From Pseudomonadota bacterium (GTDB lineage Bacteria; Desulfobacterota; Desulfarculia; Desulfarculales; Desulfarculaceae): a stretch of DNA of 64,000 nucleotides. Numbering within the stretch: position 1 is the stretch's first letter; each line of letters opens with the position of its first letter. Positions 17,857-26,551 of this stretch are shown here, in pieces. The translations under genes and the position numbers were made by a program. Where the stretch lies: positions 32,376 to 96,375 of the forward strand of contig JAHJPG010000091.1 in NCBI GenBank assembly GCA_018819925.1. The letters are read 5' to 3'. The notes beneath the pieces were generated by a model. That model was given only the letters and a program-made list of their open reading frames with translations, made no database searches and was not told the DNA's origin.

Positions 17857-18049
17857 GGGCCGGGCCGGCGGAGCGTTCGCTAGAGCAATTTAACATGTTT
17901 TACGGCCACGTTGCGGGGAGATGAGGCCGGCGGCGCGAAAACGCCAAACGCCTCCACCTTGGGGACGCCGCCAAACTCTCCAACCGATGGACTCGCTTCC
18001 GTGTTCTAAACCAGTTTCGCCCAAAAAATTGGCTTCTCGACAGGAGGGG

Positions 18050-19396
18050 TCAGAGCCCTTGGCCCATGGCCCGCTGCAAGCTGGCCTCGGCCACGTTGAA
18101 AATGGTGAGGACGTTGTAATAGTTGGTGTTGGCTTGGGTCAAAAGGAATTGCGCGTCCAGCAACTCGGTATTGGTGGTCAACTGGTTGCGGTAGCGGTCA
18201 AAGGTTATGCGGTAGTTTTCCTTGGCCTGTATCACCTGGGTGGTGGCCGTGGCGATGTTGAGTTGAGCCTCGCGCAAAAACAAGACTGCCTCCCTGACTT
18301 GCAGATCCACTTGGTCTTGCAAGTCCTGGCGCGCCGCTTCCAGGCGTCGCTTGCCCGCCTTGACTTGACTGGTCTGATAGCGGGTGCGGCCCCATTCCCA
18401 GAACGACCAATCCACCCGGGCTATAATCGCCCAGTCCGTGGTGTCGTAAAAGGTGGACGGGCCCATTTCCGGTGAATCGGAGGTGAAGAAATAGGAGCCC
18501 TGTAGGTTAACCTGGGGGAAATAGTTGGACTGGACGGTGCGTATGGCCTGGTCGGCCTGTTCGAGTTGCAGGCCGAGGGATTTTAATTCGGGGCGATTGC
18601 GCCGGGCCTCTTCCCTGGCCTGGACAAAGTCCACTTCAATGGGATGGTGCCCCAGTTTGTCGGCCACTTCCAGGCGCCGCTCCACCGGCAGCCCCAACAG
18701 GCGGTTGAGCCGGCTCATGGACAGGGCCCGGTCATTGTAGGCCCGCACCCGGTCCTGTACGGCGTTGGCCAACTCCACCTTCACCTTGAGCAAGTCGTTT
18801 ATGGGGATGATGCCTTCCTTGTGAAAGTCCGTGGAGACCCTCAACTGGCTCTCGAGCCGTTTGACATAGCTTTCGGCTACACCCACGCCTTTGATGGCTC
18901 TGAGATAAAGGAAGTAAGCCTCCTTGACCCTGATGACCACATCCAGGGTGGCCAGCATAATATTGACCTGAGCCAAATCGACCCCCAAATCGGCCAGCTT
19001 GTACTGGCTTGTCAGCCGCATGCCCGTGAACAGGGGCTGCGTGAAGCTGGTTGTCCATTGATAGACATCGGAGCTGCCGACGATCACCCGCTGACCCCCG
19101 CTGCGAAAGGCGGGGGGCTCCTGGGTTTTATTCCAGACATAGCCGGTGTTGAAGCTGGGCAGGAAATAGGTGAAAGCCTCTTTTTTCTGGAACTGGGCCT
19201 TTTCCAGCTCGGCCAGGGATTGCTTTAGGTTGGGGGAATATTCCAAGGACATGACTATGGCGCGGCGCAGGGTCAGCCCCTTGCCGGGCGCGGCGGGGTT
19301 TTCAGCCGAGGCCGGGGCCGCGAACCAGAGGACGGCCAGCAGCAACCACAGAGCAGTTTGGGCCCAGGTGCGGTGGCGGCTTAAGATGTTGCCCAC
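18050..19396 (-). CDS. TolC-family outer-membrane efflux channel
   Basis: The protein (448 aa) has a signal peptide (ALWLLLAVLWFAAPASA, cleavage around residue 31) and the repeated TolC coiled-coil pattern (LxxxxLEKAQFQKKEA..., ELKSLGLQLEQADQAIRTV, QVDLQVREAVLFLREAQ). GTG 19396 is chosen because GGGAGGG lies about 7 bp upstream; an open frame extends to 19507 without a ribosome site. It forms the outer-membrane exit duct for the RND pump encoded upstream (19906-24209). It is the last gene of that operon. Confidence 0.9.
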   Translation of the reverse strand: MGNILSRHRTWAQTALWLLLAVLWFAAPASAENPAAPGKGLTLRRAIVMSLEYSPNLKQSLAELEKAQFQKKEAFTYFLPSFNTGYVWNKTQEPPAFRSGGQRVIVGSSDVYQWTTSFTQPLFTGMRLTSQYKLADLGVDLAQVNIMLATLDVVIRVKEAYFLYLRAIKGVGVAESYVKRLESQLRVSTDFHKEGIIPINDLLKVKVELANAVQDRVRAYNDRALSMSRLNRLLGLPVERRLEVADKLGHHPIEVDFVQAREEARRNRPELKSLGLQLEQADQAIRTVQSNYFPQVNLQGSYFFTSDSPEMGPSTFYDTTDWAIIARVDWSFWEWGRTRYQTSQVKAGKRRLEAARQDLQDQVDLQVREAVLFLREAQLNIATATTQVIQAKENYRITFDRYRNQLTTNTELLDAQFLLTQANTNYYNVLTIFNVAEASLQRAMGQGL

Positions 19397-19634
19397 GCTT
19401 GCCCTCCCGATTTGGCAAACAGATGTCCTTTTAGGGCTTGCGGCGCATGCCGCCGCAGCCATATGTGCCAGTCTTGCAATGCCAACGAGCGCATGTCGTC
19501 TCTCCAAACATCAGCCGCAAAGGGCCTGGTTGTTTCCGCCTGGTGATCTCTCCCCAAGAATCAAAGCCAAAATTGCCACTGTGTTAAGGGGCCAAGTAGG
19601 ATGAACTGGTGAATTGAAAAAACACATTGGCTAT

Positions 19635-19901
19635 CTACTTGTTTGACGCGGGCCGGCCTCGATTGCGGATTGATATCAAAAAACTGAAAAGTGAATTCAA
19701 CGCATCGGCAAGAAAAGTGAAGTGAATGAAAGTGCTTAATAAAACCGAAGACAGGGCCGTAAAGATAATGTCCAGGGTTAAAATCGCAGGCTCTTGTGCA
19801 TGGACGTCCTGAAGCGCCAGATAGAAAAAGTGAGCACCCGCTCCTCCGGCGGCAACGGAGATGGTGCCTGAAATTATTTTCGCCCATCTCCCGGCGTCCA
19901 T
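19635..19901 (-). CDS. Small predicted membrane protein in the RND operon
   Basis: This is an 88-aa open frame whose ATG lies 4 bp after the RND pump stop codon. It encodes two hydrophobic stretches (IISGTISVAAGGAGAHFFYL, and a longer one from LDIIFTALSS to FSFLI) and a basic C-terminus. Its position between pump and channel genes and its membrane character suggest a real small subunit or accessory protein, though I recognise no family. It is less GC-rich than its neighbours. The 238 bp between it and tolC hold nothing recognisable. Confidence 0.45.
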   Translation of the reverse strand: MDAGRWAKIISGTISVAAGGAGAHFFYLALQDVHAQEPAILTLDIIFTALSSVLLSTFIHFTFLADALNSLFSFLISIRNRGRPASNK

Positions 19902-19905
19902 GGCA

Positions 19906-22900
19906 TCAGCTCGCCTTGTCATCAGCGGAGGGGTTTCTACGTACAAACAACCTGTACAACAGCGGCAGCACAAAGATGGTCAACACGGCAGACACCGCGA
20001 TGCCGCCCACCGAGGCCATGCCGATGCCGTTCCAGGTTTCGCTGCCAAGGCCGCGGCTCAATGCAAAAGGCATCATGCCCAGAATGGCCGCCAGGGTGAT
20101 CATGATGATGGGGCGCAACTGGTTGGCCGCCGCCTTGTCCATGGCCTCGGATTTGGGGACCCCTTGGGCCACGTACTGGTTCAGCCGGCTCATTATCAGG
20201 ATGGCGTTGTTCACCACGATGCCCATGAGCATCACGCAGCCCAGGGTAACGAAAATGGACAAGCTTTCTCCAGCCACGAACAGCCCCAGAACCACGCCGA
20301 TGAAGGCCGTGGGGATGGTGACGAAGATGATGATGGGGCGCACAAAGGATTCCAGAATCGCCGCCAGCACCAAATAGGTTAAAAACAGGGCGAGAATCCC
20401 CACCTCCTTGAAATCTTCATTCCCCTCGCTCATAACCTCGTATTGCCCGCGAAATTGGAAGCCGTAGCCGGGAGGAAACACGATATTGCTGTTCTGAGCG
20501 TCGGAAAGCATCTGCACCGCCGTGCCCAGGGGGAAGCCTATGGCCAGGTTGGCGAAAAGCTTGACCACCCGGCGTTTGTCGTAACGGTTGATCTGAACGG
20601 GGGCCAGCCTTTCCTCCACTTCGGCCAGGTTGGACAACACCTGGGGATTTCCCGGTACGCCGGGGAACAGGAATCTGCCGACCTGGTCCTTGCCTTCCTC
20701 CTCCTCGAATTTGACGCGGATGTCATAGGTGCGACCGTCTTTTTTGAAAGTGGCCGCCTCCAAACCCTCCAGATTGCCCCGGATGGACATGCCCAGGTCG
20801 ATGGCCGACACTCCCAGGTCGGCCAGAACCGGCCGGTTGGGCTTGATGCGCAGCTCGGGCTTGCCCACCCGCACCGAGGTGTCGGGCTCCACTACGCCGG
20901 GGATGCCCAAGGCCAGTTCCCTGACCTGCGGGGCCAGGCGGTCCAACACCTCCAAGTCCCGGCCGTAGATTTCCATCTCTATGGGCGATGCCTGGCCGCC
21001 CACCGGCACGGGGATGTTTACCGTCACCACGCATCCGGGATAATCGGCCATTTCCTTTCGTATGGCTGCCTGGAGGTCCGCCATGGATTGGGAACGCTGG
21101 GACTTGTCGTTGAACTTGAGCAGGATCTGGGCCAGATAAACGCCTTCCGATGCCTGGCCCAACATGCCCTCGACCTTGCCTATGGTTGTGTAGGTGTGCA
21201 GCAGACCGGGCAGGCCCTTCAACCTCCGCTCCACTTGGCTCACCCGTTCGACTGTCTGTTTCAGACTTTGACGGGTGGGGTATTCCAGTTTCACGAAGAG
21301 CTCGCCCCGGTCGTTGTCGGGCAAAAAGCTGAAACCCAAGCGCGGGACCAGGGCCAGGGACCCGGCGAGGGCCGCCAGGATTCCGGCGATGAGCAGCAGC
21401 GACACCCAGCGGCGGCGGGAGAGCGCCTGCAGCAGCCCATAGTAGCGCTCCGAAAGCCGGGCCAGCGCCTGGTCCTGCCACCTCGCGAGACGAGCCAAGG
21501 GGGAGCGTGATTTTTGGTCAGTGGCCGAGCGTAACAACACGGAGCACAAAAGAGGCGTCAGGCTGAAGGATACGAACAACGACACCGCGGTGACCAGCAC
21601 CATGGTCATGGCAAAAGGATTGAGCAGTAGCCCTATCTTGCTGGCCATGAGGGCCATGGGGAAGAACACCACCAGGTTGGTGCCGGCGCTGGCCAACACA
21701 GCCACCGCCACATCCCCCGCCCCCACTCGTGACGCTTCCTTGGGGTCCATGCCGGCGGTCATCCGCTTGACGATTCTTTCCACCACCACGATGGAGTTGG
21801 TCACCAGAATGCCCACCGACAACCCCAGGGCCATGAGAGTCATGGAGTTGAGGGTGTAGTCCAACAGGTAAAGGAAGAACATGCTGATCATGAAGGTGAC
21901 CGGGATGGATATGGCCACGATCAAGGTGGAGCGCAGGTTGCCCAGAAAGAGGAAGAGGATCGCCGCCGTGAGCAGGATGCCCATCAGGATGTTGCTCTGG
22001 GCGCTGTCCACCGAGGCCTGCACGAACTCGCCGTCATCAGTCACCCAAACCAGCTCCATGCCGCCTGGCAGGGTCTTGCGCACGCCTTCCAGGGCGTGGC
22101 GCACCAAATCCACCACCTTGGCCGCGTTGGCGTCGGCCTTTTTGACCACCCGGATGGCCACGGCCGGCCGGCCGTCCACAAAGGCGGCCTGACGCATCTC
22201 CTCCGCGGTCATATGCACCCGGCCCACGTCCTTGAGATATAGGCGCGAACCATCGGCGCCCGCGATCTCCAAAAAGCCCAGGTTTTCAAATTGGTCGTAA
22301 TCCGCGTCGAACTTCACGGAATACTCGGTGCCCGCCTGCCGGATGCGGCCGGAGGGTATGGTTCGCACTCCCTTGGCGAGGGCTTCGAACACCTGGGTGC
22401 TGGCCAGGCCGGAGGCGGCCAGCTTTTGGCGGTTGAGCAATACCTGGACTTCGCGCTTGTTGCCGCCTATGAGCTGCACCTCGGCCACGCCGGATATCAC
22501 GGACAGACGGTCTGACAACTCGTTGTCCGCGAAATCGTACAACTCCTCCACCGAGGCGTCCCCGGTCAGTGCCAGATAGATGATCGGCTTGGAGTTGATG
22601 TCGTATTTCAGAATCTTGGGGCGCTCGGCCTCGGCTGGAAGGTCGTTTACGATCAGGTCCAGCCTTTCGCGGACATCCGTGGCCGCCTCGTCCACGTCCA
22701 CGTCCAACTGGAACTCCAGCAGGTTCTGCACCACGTTTTCCATGCAGGTGGAGGAGACGGCCTTGAGGCCGTCGATGGTCGTCACCGCGTCTTCTATCTT
22801 CTTGGCGACGTCCACCTCCAGGTCGCTGGGGCTGGCCCCCGGATAGATGGTGGTGATGGTGATGTAGGGGACGTCCATTTTGGGCATGAACTCCAGCCCG

Positions 22901-22995
22901 AGTTTTCGGTAGGAGTTTATGCCCAGGAAAGTCAGGGCGATGATCAGGCAGGCCACGGCCACGGGGCGGCGCACCGAGACATTTGATAAAAACAT
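19906..22995 (-). CDS. RND-family efflux pump, inner-membrane permease (HAE1-like)
   Basis: This is a full-length RND permease (1029 aa) with the usual 12-helix, two-large-loop layout (N-terminal RRPVAVACLIIALTFLG, GLEFMPKMDVP, porter domains, C-terminal helix block). It takes up substrates from periplasm or membrane and passes them to the TolC-like channel. The proton-relay residues of AcrB are changed: the TM4 Asp-Asp pair is Thr399-Asn400 (GILVTNSIVVVE) and the TM10 Lys is Asn929 (VVNNAIL). Its ATG overlaps the adaptor stop codon (TAATG), so pump and adaptor are translationally coupled. Confidence 0.92.
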   Translation of the reverse strand: MFLSNVSVRRPVAVACLIIALTFLGINSYRKLGLEFMPKMDVPYITITTIYPGASPSDLEVDVAKKIEDAVTTIDGLKAVSSTCMENVVQNLLEFQLDVDVDEAATDVRERLDLIVNDLPAEAERPKILKYDINSKPIIYLALTGDASVEELYDFADNELSDRLSVISGVAEVQLIGGNKREVQVLLNRQKLAASGLASTQVFEALAKGVRTIPSGRIRQAGTEYSVKFDADYDQFENLGFLEIAGADGSRLYLKDVGRVHMTAEEMRQAAFVDGRPAVAIRVVKKADANAAKVVDLVRHALEGVRKTLPGGMELVWVTDDGEFVQASVDSAQSNILMGILLTAAILFLFLGNLRSTLIVAISIPVTFMISMFFLYLLDYTLNSMTLMALGLSVGILVTNSIVVVERIVKRMTAGMDPKEASRVGAGDVAVAVLASAGTNLVVFFPMALMASKIGLLLNPFAMTMVLVTAVSLFVSFSLTPLLCSVLLRSATDQKSRSPLARLARWQDQALARLSERYYGLLQALSRRRWVSLLLIAGILAALAGSLALVPRLGFSFLPDNDRGELFVKLEYPTRQSLKQTVERVSQVERRLKGLPGLLHTYTTIGKVEGMLGQASEGVYLAQILLKFNDKSQRSQSMADLQAAIRKEMADYPGCVVTVNIPVPVGGQASPIEMEIYGRDLEVLDRLAPQVRELALGIPGVVEPDTSVRVGKPELRIKPNRPVLADLGVSAIDLGMSIRGNLEGLEAATFKKDGRTYDIRVKFEEEEGKDQVGRFLFPGVPGNPQVLSNLAEVEERLAPVQINRYDKRRVVKLFANLAIGFPLGTAVQMLSDAQNSNIVFPPGYGFQFRGQYEVMSEGNEDFKEVGILALFLTYLVLAAILESFVRPIIIFVTIPTAFIGVVLGLFVAGESLSIFVTLGCVMLMGIVVNNAILIMSRLNQYVAQGVPKSEAMDKAAANQLRPIIMITLAAILGMMPFALSRGLGSETWNGIGMASVGGIAVSAVLTIFVLPLLYRLFVRRNPSADDKAS

Positions 22996-24209
22996 TAGTT
23001 TGCGTCTTTTACTATTTTTATGGCCGCGCCGTTGTCGAGCATGGTTTGCCCCCTGTAGACCACCGGGTCGCCAAGGGCCAGATTTTTTGCCTGGAGTTCA
23101 ACCCAACCTTCGGTCTCCATGCCAGGTTGGACTTGGATCATGGCGGCGTGCTCATCAAGTGCCTTGAAGATCACGAAGCGCCCGGAGCGTTGCTGTAGAG
23201 CCTCCTTGGGGGCGCCCAGTCCTTGTTTTCTGCGCAAGACAACCTCCACCTTGGCCATGGCTCCCGGAGCCACGAGATTGTCCTTGTTTTTCAGGAGGCA
23301 TTTAACCTTGAAGGTGCGCAAACGGGAATCGATCGTGGGGCTCTTGAAACTGATGGGCAACTCCCCCAGGTCTTGGCCATAAACCCGCACCCGCATTTTG
23401 GTCTTGCCCTCGGTGACCCGGTCGTAATATTGCGCGGGCAAAGAGGCCGAGATCTCGATCAGAGAGGTGTCTTCAATGCGCAAAATGGGTTGCCCCGGGT
23501 CACCCATCTCGCCAGGCTCCATGAAACGCTTGCTGATGACTCCATTGATGGGGGCCTTGACCATGGCATCGCGCAAATTCTTCTGGGCAATGGCCAAGCC
23601 GGCCTGCGCCTGGCGCACCTGCTCGTTGCCCAGGTCCACCAGCGCGCGGGCGTGTTTTGCCTGGGCCTGGGTCTTCTTTAGGCGGGTTTGCTGCCTTTCG
23701 TAGGCATCGGCTGAAACCGTCTTGTTCTTGAAAAGCTTGCCGTAGCGTTGATGATCCAGGGTGGCCTTGGCCAGATCCGCTTCGATCACCTCCTGATTCG
23801 CTTGCTTTTCCCGCAGGGCGCAACGGGCGACGGCCAACTCATGGCGCCGCACCTCGACCGCCTTTTGCAGCTTCAGGGCGTCGATCTGGAAGAGCCTGGT
23901 CTGGCCGGCGCGAACCGGGTCTCCCTCGTCCACGAAAATCGATTCTATGGTGCCCTTTATCTTGGAGGGCACCATGGCCAATTTCTTGGCGCTCGAGTTG
24001 CCCTGGACTATCAGGCGTTCCTCAAAGGTCATGGAGCGCAAGGGGGTGGCCGAAACCATGATGGCCTTTTTGGCCGGGGCGGCCTGGGTAGAGGCCGATG
24101 CCTCCTGTGAACCGGATTGGTTTCCCAGCAGGAGAAAGCCCGTTACCGCGGCGCCCAACACGATAAATGTAGCCGTTGCCCACAGGGCGGGTTTGGAGAT
24201 TTTGGCCAT
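22995..24209 (-). CDS. RND efflux periplasmic adaptor (membrane-fusion protein)
   Basis: The adaptor (404 aa) has one N-terminal anchor helix (ALWATATFIVLGAAVTGFLLL) and a linker. Next come the lipoyl half-motifs (GTIESIFVDEGDPVRAGQ and APINGVISKRFMEPGEMGDPGQP) flanking a long coiled-coil hairpin (about residues 115-215), then beta-barrel and membrane-proximal domains. This is the standard order for the family. It bridges the RND permease and TolC. It lies directly upstream of the permease gene and 61 bp after a small conserved-looking gene. Confidence 0.92.
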   Translation of the reverse strand: MAKISKPALWATATFIVLGAAVTGFLLLGNQSGSQEASASTQAAPAKKAIMVSATPLRSMTFEERLIVQGNSSAKKLAMVPSKIKGTIESIFVDEGDPVRAGQTRLFQIDALKLQKAVEVRRHELAVARCALREKQANQEVIEADLAKATLDHQRYGKLFKNKTVSADAYERQQTRLKKTQAQAKHARALVDLGNEQVRQAQAGLAIAQKNLRDAMVKAPINGVISKRFMEPGEMGDPGQPILRIEDTSLIEISASLPAQYYDRVTEGKTKMRVRVYGQDLGELPISFKSPTIDSRLRTFKVKCLLKNKDNLVAPGAMAKVEVVLRRKQGLGAPKEALQQRSGRFVIFKALDEHAAMIQVQPGMETEGWVELQAKNLALGDPVVYRGQTMLDNGAAIKIVKDAN

Positions 24210-24270
24210 GCCTTGTACACCTTTTAAATTGAATGATTCTCCAAGACGTTCCCGGGAAACAGGGCCGGAA

Positions 24271-24552
24271 TCATGGGTGCTGATCCATCCACACCGTGTG
24301 ATCCACCAACCCCAGGGCCCGCAAGTGCTGGGTGAGAATCAGGGCCAAGGCGCTTCCCTGACGCCCCAACTCCTGGTTTTCCCAGAATAAAAGCAGCCCC
24401 CAGTCCCCCGAAACCTTGGCATCGGCGCATACCCGGACGCTGGCCAAGCCGGGGACTTTTTGGATTTGGCTCACCAAGTTGTGCAAGGTCCAGTTCACCT
24501 GTTCTCCCCGCTCTGAAGACGAGCGCACCTTAATGATTTCAAGGCACTTCAT
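24271..24552 (-). CDS. Small hypothetical protein leading the RND operon
   Basis: The 93-aa product starts at ATG 24552 with GGGAGG upstream. The composition (MKCLEIIKVRSS start, GLASVRVCADAKVSGDWGLLLFWE core, C-terminal GLVDHTVWMD) suggests a compact alpha/beta fold, perhaps a dimeric alpha-beta barrel like antibiotic-monooxygenase domains; this is only an impression. It has no signal peptide. As first gene of the efflux operon and divergent from the sigma-54 activator, it may be a cytoplasmic sensor or detoxifying accessory protein. Confidence 0.6.
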   Translation of the reverse strand: MKCLEIIKVRSSSERGEQVNWTLHNLVSQIQKVPGLASVRVCADAKVSGDWGLLLFWENQELGRQGSALALILTQHLRALGLVDHTVWMDQHP

Positions 24553-24624
24553 TGCACGACCCTCCCAGGAAGTACCTGTCAGACGGTGCTTTTTTCGTGC
24601 CAGTTGTGAAAGCGCCGTATATTC

Positions 24625-24651
24625 AATGAGATGCCCAATGCGCATCTCATT
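24625..24651. promoter_or_regulatory. Candidate operator: 10-bp inverted repeat in divergent promoter region
   Basis: AATGAGATGC and GCATCTCATT form a perfect inverted repeat with a 7-bp spacer in the AT-rich gap between the RND operon and its divergent sigma-54 activator gene. Position, symmetry and arm length fit a dimeric regulator site, possibly for the activator itself. No -24/-12 (GG-N10-GC) promoter was found nearby. Confidence 0.45.
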
Positions 24652-24745
24652 CGGGCTGCTATATTTAATAGTTTATCTATGATAATTTGTAGAAATTGCG
24701 TATACTGCAACAATTGGCAGATAATCGAGTTGATTGGATCGTGAA

Positions 24746-26320
24746 ATGGATGAGAACGAGTTTTTCCGCGAGGCTACGTTGAGGATTTGCGGCAGCCTGG
24801 AGATTGAAAAGGCCCTGCACGACTGCTTCATGTTCATAAGGCGATTCATTCCCGCTGACGACATGCGGCTTTACTTGAACGCATCTGAAAAGGGTCTGGT
24901 TGAATACATGGCCATCGCCACGGCCGAGGGCGGCCGCGCGCAGGACATACACATCCCCATGTCTCCGGAACTCAGGCGCAGGATGGAACTCGCGGCCCGA
25001 ACCGACCAGGCGGAAGTTATCAATGCGCAGGACACCACCGATGTCCTGGGGTCGTTGGCGGGGCCATTGGGCCTGGCCAACTCTTCCTTGCTCAACCTTC
25101 CCTTGATAATTGACGAAGTCCAATTGGGCGCGGTGGCGCTGAGGACCAGCGAGGCGGCGCACTACACCCAGGATCATGCCCGGCTCTTTTCCGTCTTGCG
25201 CCGGCCGTGGGCGATTGCTCTCTCCAATAGCAATAGATTCAAGCAGTTGCAGAAACTGCAAGAGCTTTTGGCCGATGACAACAAGTATCTGCAGGGCGAG
25301 TTGCGGCGCTTGGCTGGCCAGGAGATCATAGGCGCGGACTTTGGTCTGAAAGGGGTCATGGAGATGGTCCGGCAGGTGGCTCGCCTGGTAAGCCCGGTTT
25401 TGTTGCTGGGGGAAACCGGAGCCGGAAAAGGAGTAATCGCTTCGGCTATCCATGACCTTTCACTCCGCAGCGGCGGACCCTTGATAAAGATCAACTGCGG
25501 CGCCATACCCCAGACGCTCATGGACAGCGAATTGTTCGGGCATGAGAAAGGGGCCTTTACCGGCGCGCTTAATACAAAGCGGGGGCATTTTGAACGGGCT
25601 CACGGCGGGACTATATTTCTGGATGAAATTGGGGAGTTGACGCCCCAGGCCCAGGTAAGGCTGCTGAGGGTCTTGGAAGACAAGGAGGTGGTGCGGGTAG
25701 GCGGGAATGAACCCATCAAGCTGGACATCAGGATAATGGCGGCTACCCACCGGGACCTGGAAGCGATGGTGAGGAGGGGCGATTTTCGTGAGGATCTTTA
25801 CTTCCGCATCAAGGTATTCCCCATCCTCATACCTTCCCTGAGGGAGCGAAGCAGCGACATCCCGGCTCTGGTGCAGCATTTTATTTTGAGGAAGTCCCGC
25901 GAAATGGGTTTGCCGGGATACCCTTCAATGGCCCAGGGCGAAGTGGACCGGCTTATGGCCTACCAGTGGCCAGGCAACGTGCGCGAACTGGAAAACGCGG
26001 TGGAAAGAGCCCTCATCCTGAGCAAGGGCTCTCCCCTCAGGTTCGGCGATCTTCAGGGGCCTGTGGAGTTCGCCCCCCCGCCTGAGCGGGACAAGCGGGA
26101 AAGTATGTTCATGACCTTTGACCAAGCAAACGCCAAGCACCTCCGCCGTGTTCTGGCCTCCACCGGCGGCAGGGTGGAGGGCCCCCATGGAGCTGCCCGG
26201 CTGCTCGACGTCAAACCCAACACGCTACGCTACAGGTTGAAAAAACTGGGCATCCCCTATGGACGCAAGGCAAATTGGTCCTCGATTCCAGACCCCGGCG
26301 ATCAAAGTCTGGACAATTGA
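24746..26320 (+). CDS. GAF-domain sigma-54-dependent transcriptional activator
   Basis: The protein (524 aa) has an N-terminal GAF-like sensor (about residues 1-175), an AAA+ domain with Walker A GETGAGKG (222-229) and the sigma-54-contacting GAFTGA loop (269-274), then a Fis-type helix-turn-helix (AARLLDVKPNTLRYRLKKL). ATG 24746 is preferred; TTG 24734 is in frame. Proteins of this FhlA/NorR type activate transcription with sigma-54 in response to a small molecule sensed by GAF. It is divergent from the RND efflux operon, its most likely target. Confidence 0.92.
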   Translation: MDENEFFREATLRICGSLEIEKALHDCFMFIRRFIPADDMRLYLNASEKGLVEYMAIATAEGGRAQDIHIPMSPELRRRMELAARTDQAEVINAQDTTDVLGSLAGPLGLANSSLLNLPLIIDEVQLGAVALRTSEAAHYTQDHARLFSVLRRPWAIALSNSNRFKQLQKLQELLADDNKYLQGELRRLAGQEIIGADFGLKGVMEMVRQVARLVSPVLLLGETGAGKGVIASAIHDLSLRSGGPLIKINCGAIPQTLMDSELFGHEKGAFTGALNTKRGHFERAHGGTIFLDEIGELTPQAQVRLLRVLEDKEVVRVGGNEPIKLDIRIMAATHRDLEAMVRRGDFREDLYFRIKVFPILIPSLRERSSDIPALVQHFILRKSREMGLPGYPSMAQGEVDRLMAYQWPGNVRELENAVERALILSKGSPLRFGDLQGPVEFAPPPERDKRESMFMTFDQANAKHLRRVLASTGGRVEGPHGAARLLDVKPNTLRYRLKKLGIPYGRKANWSSIPDPGDQSLDN

Positions 26321-26551
26321 CCGTAATGGCTTTGAAGCAACCCGCTCATCCGCAGCCGACAAGCCACCCAGACGGCCGGCGGCAAATATTATTTTGATTT
26401 AAATCAGCCGGTCGCGCCGTCATTGCCGCACCGGGGGCAGGCGACGGCATCGGCCCGCCACCGCCCGCCGCTTCCCCGACCCTTCGCCATCCGGCCTCGA
26501 TTGTGCTAGCTTAAGTGGCTAACATGATTTCCCCAACAAGGAGCCGGGCAG
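26321..26551. other. Intergenic region before tandem amidohydrolases
   Basis: These 231 bp separate the sigma-54 activator from the amidohydrolase operon. No open frame stands out. An FNR/CRP-like palindrome lies at 26394-26407 within an AT-rich patch. A weak promoter match (TTGTGC, 16 bp, CATGAT) lies at about 26499-26526. The ribosome site AAGGAG before GTG 26552 is clear. Confidence 0.4.
26394..26407. promoter_or_regulatory. FNR/CRP-type binding-site candidate
   Basis: TTGATTTAAATCAG matches the FNR-type consensus TTGAT-N4-ATCAA at nine of ten positions, and its inner 12 bp (TGATTTAAATCA) are perfectly palindromic. It lies about 145 bp upstream of the amidohydrolase start, a plausible activator or repressor distance. 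It stands out in an otherwise very GC-rich stretch. Confidence 0.4.

Noticed and set aside
19670..19679. TTGATATCAA as an FNR box
   Set aside because: The half-sites lack the 4-bp spacer of FNR sites and the sequence lies within the small membrane-protein frame.
24646..24745. Sigma-54 promoter (TTGGCAG at 24713)
   Set aside because: The bases 10 bp after GG are AG, not GC, so the -12 element is missing.
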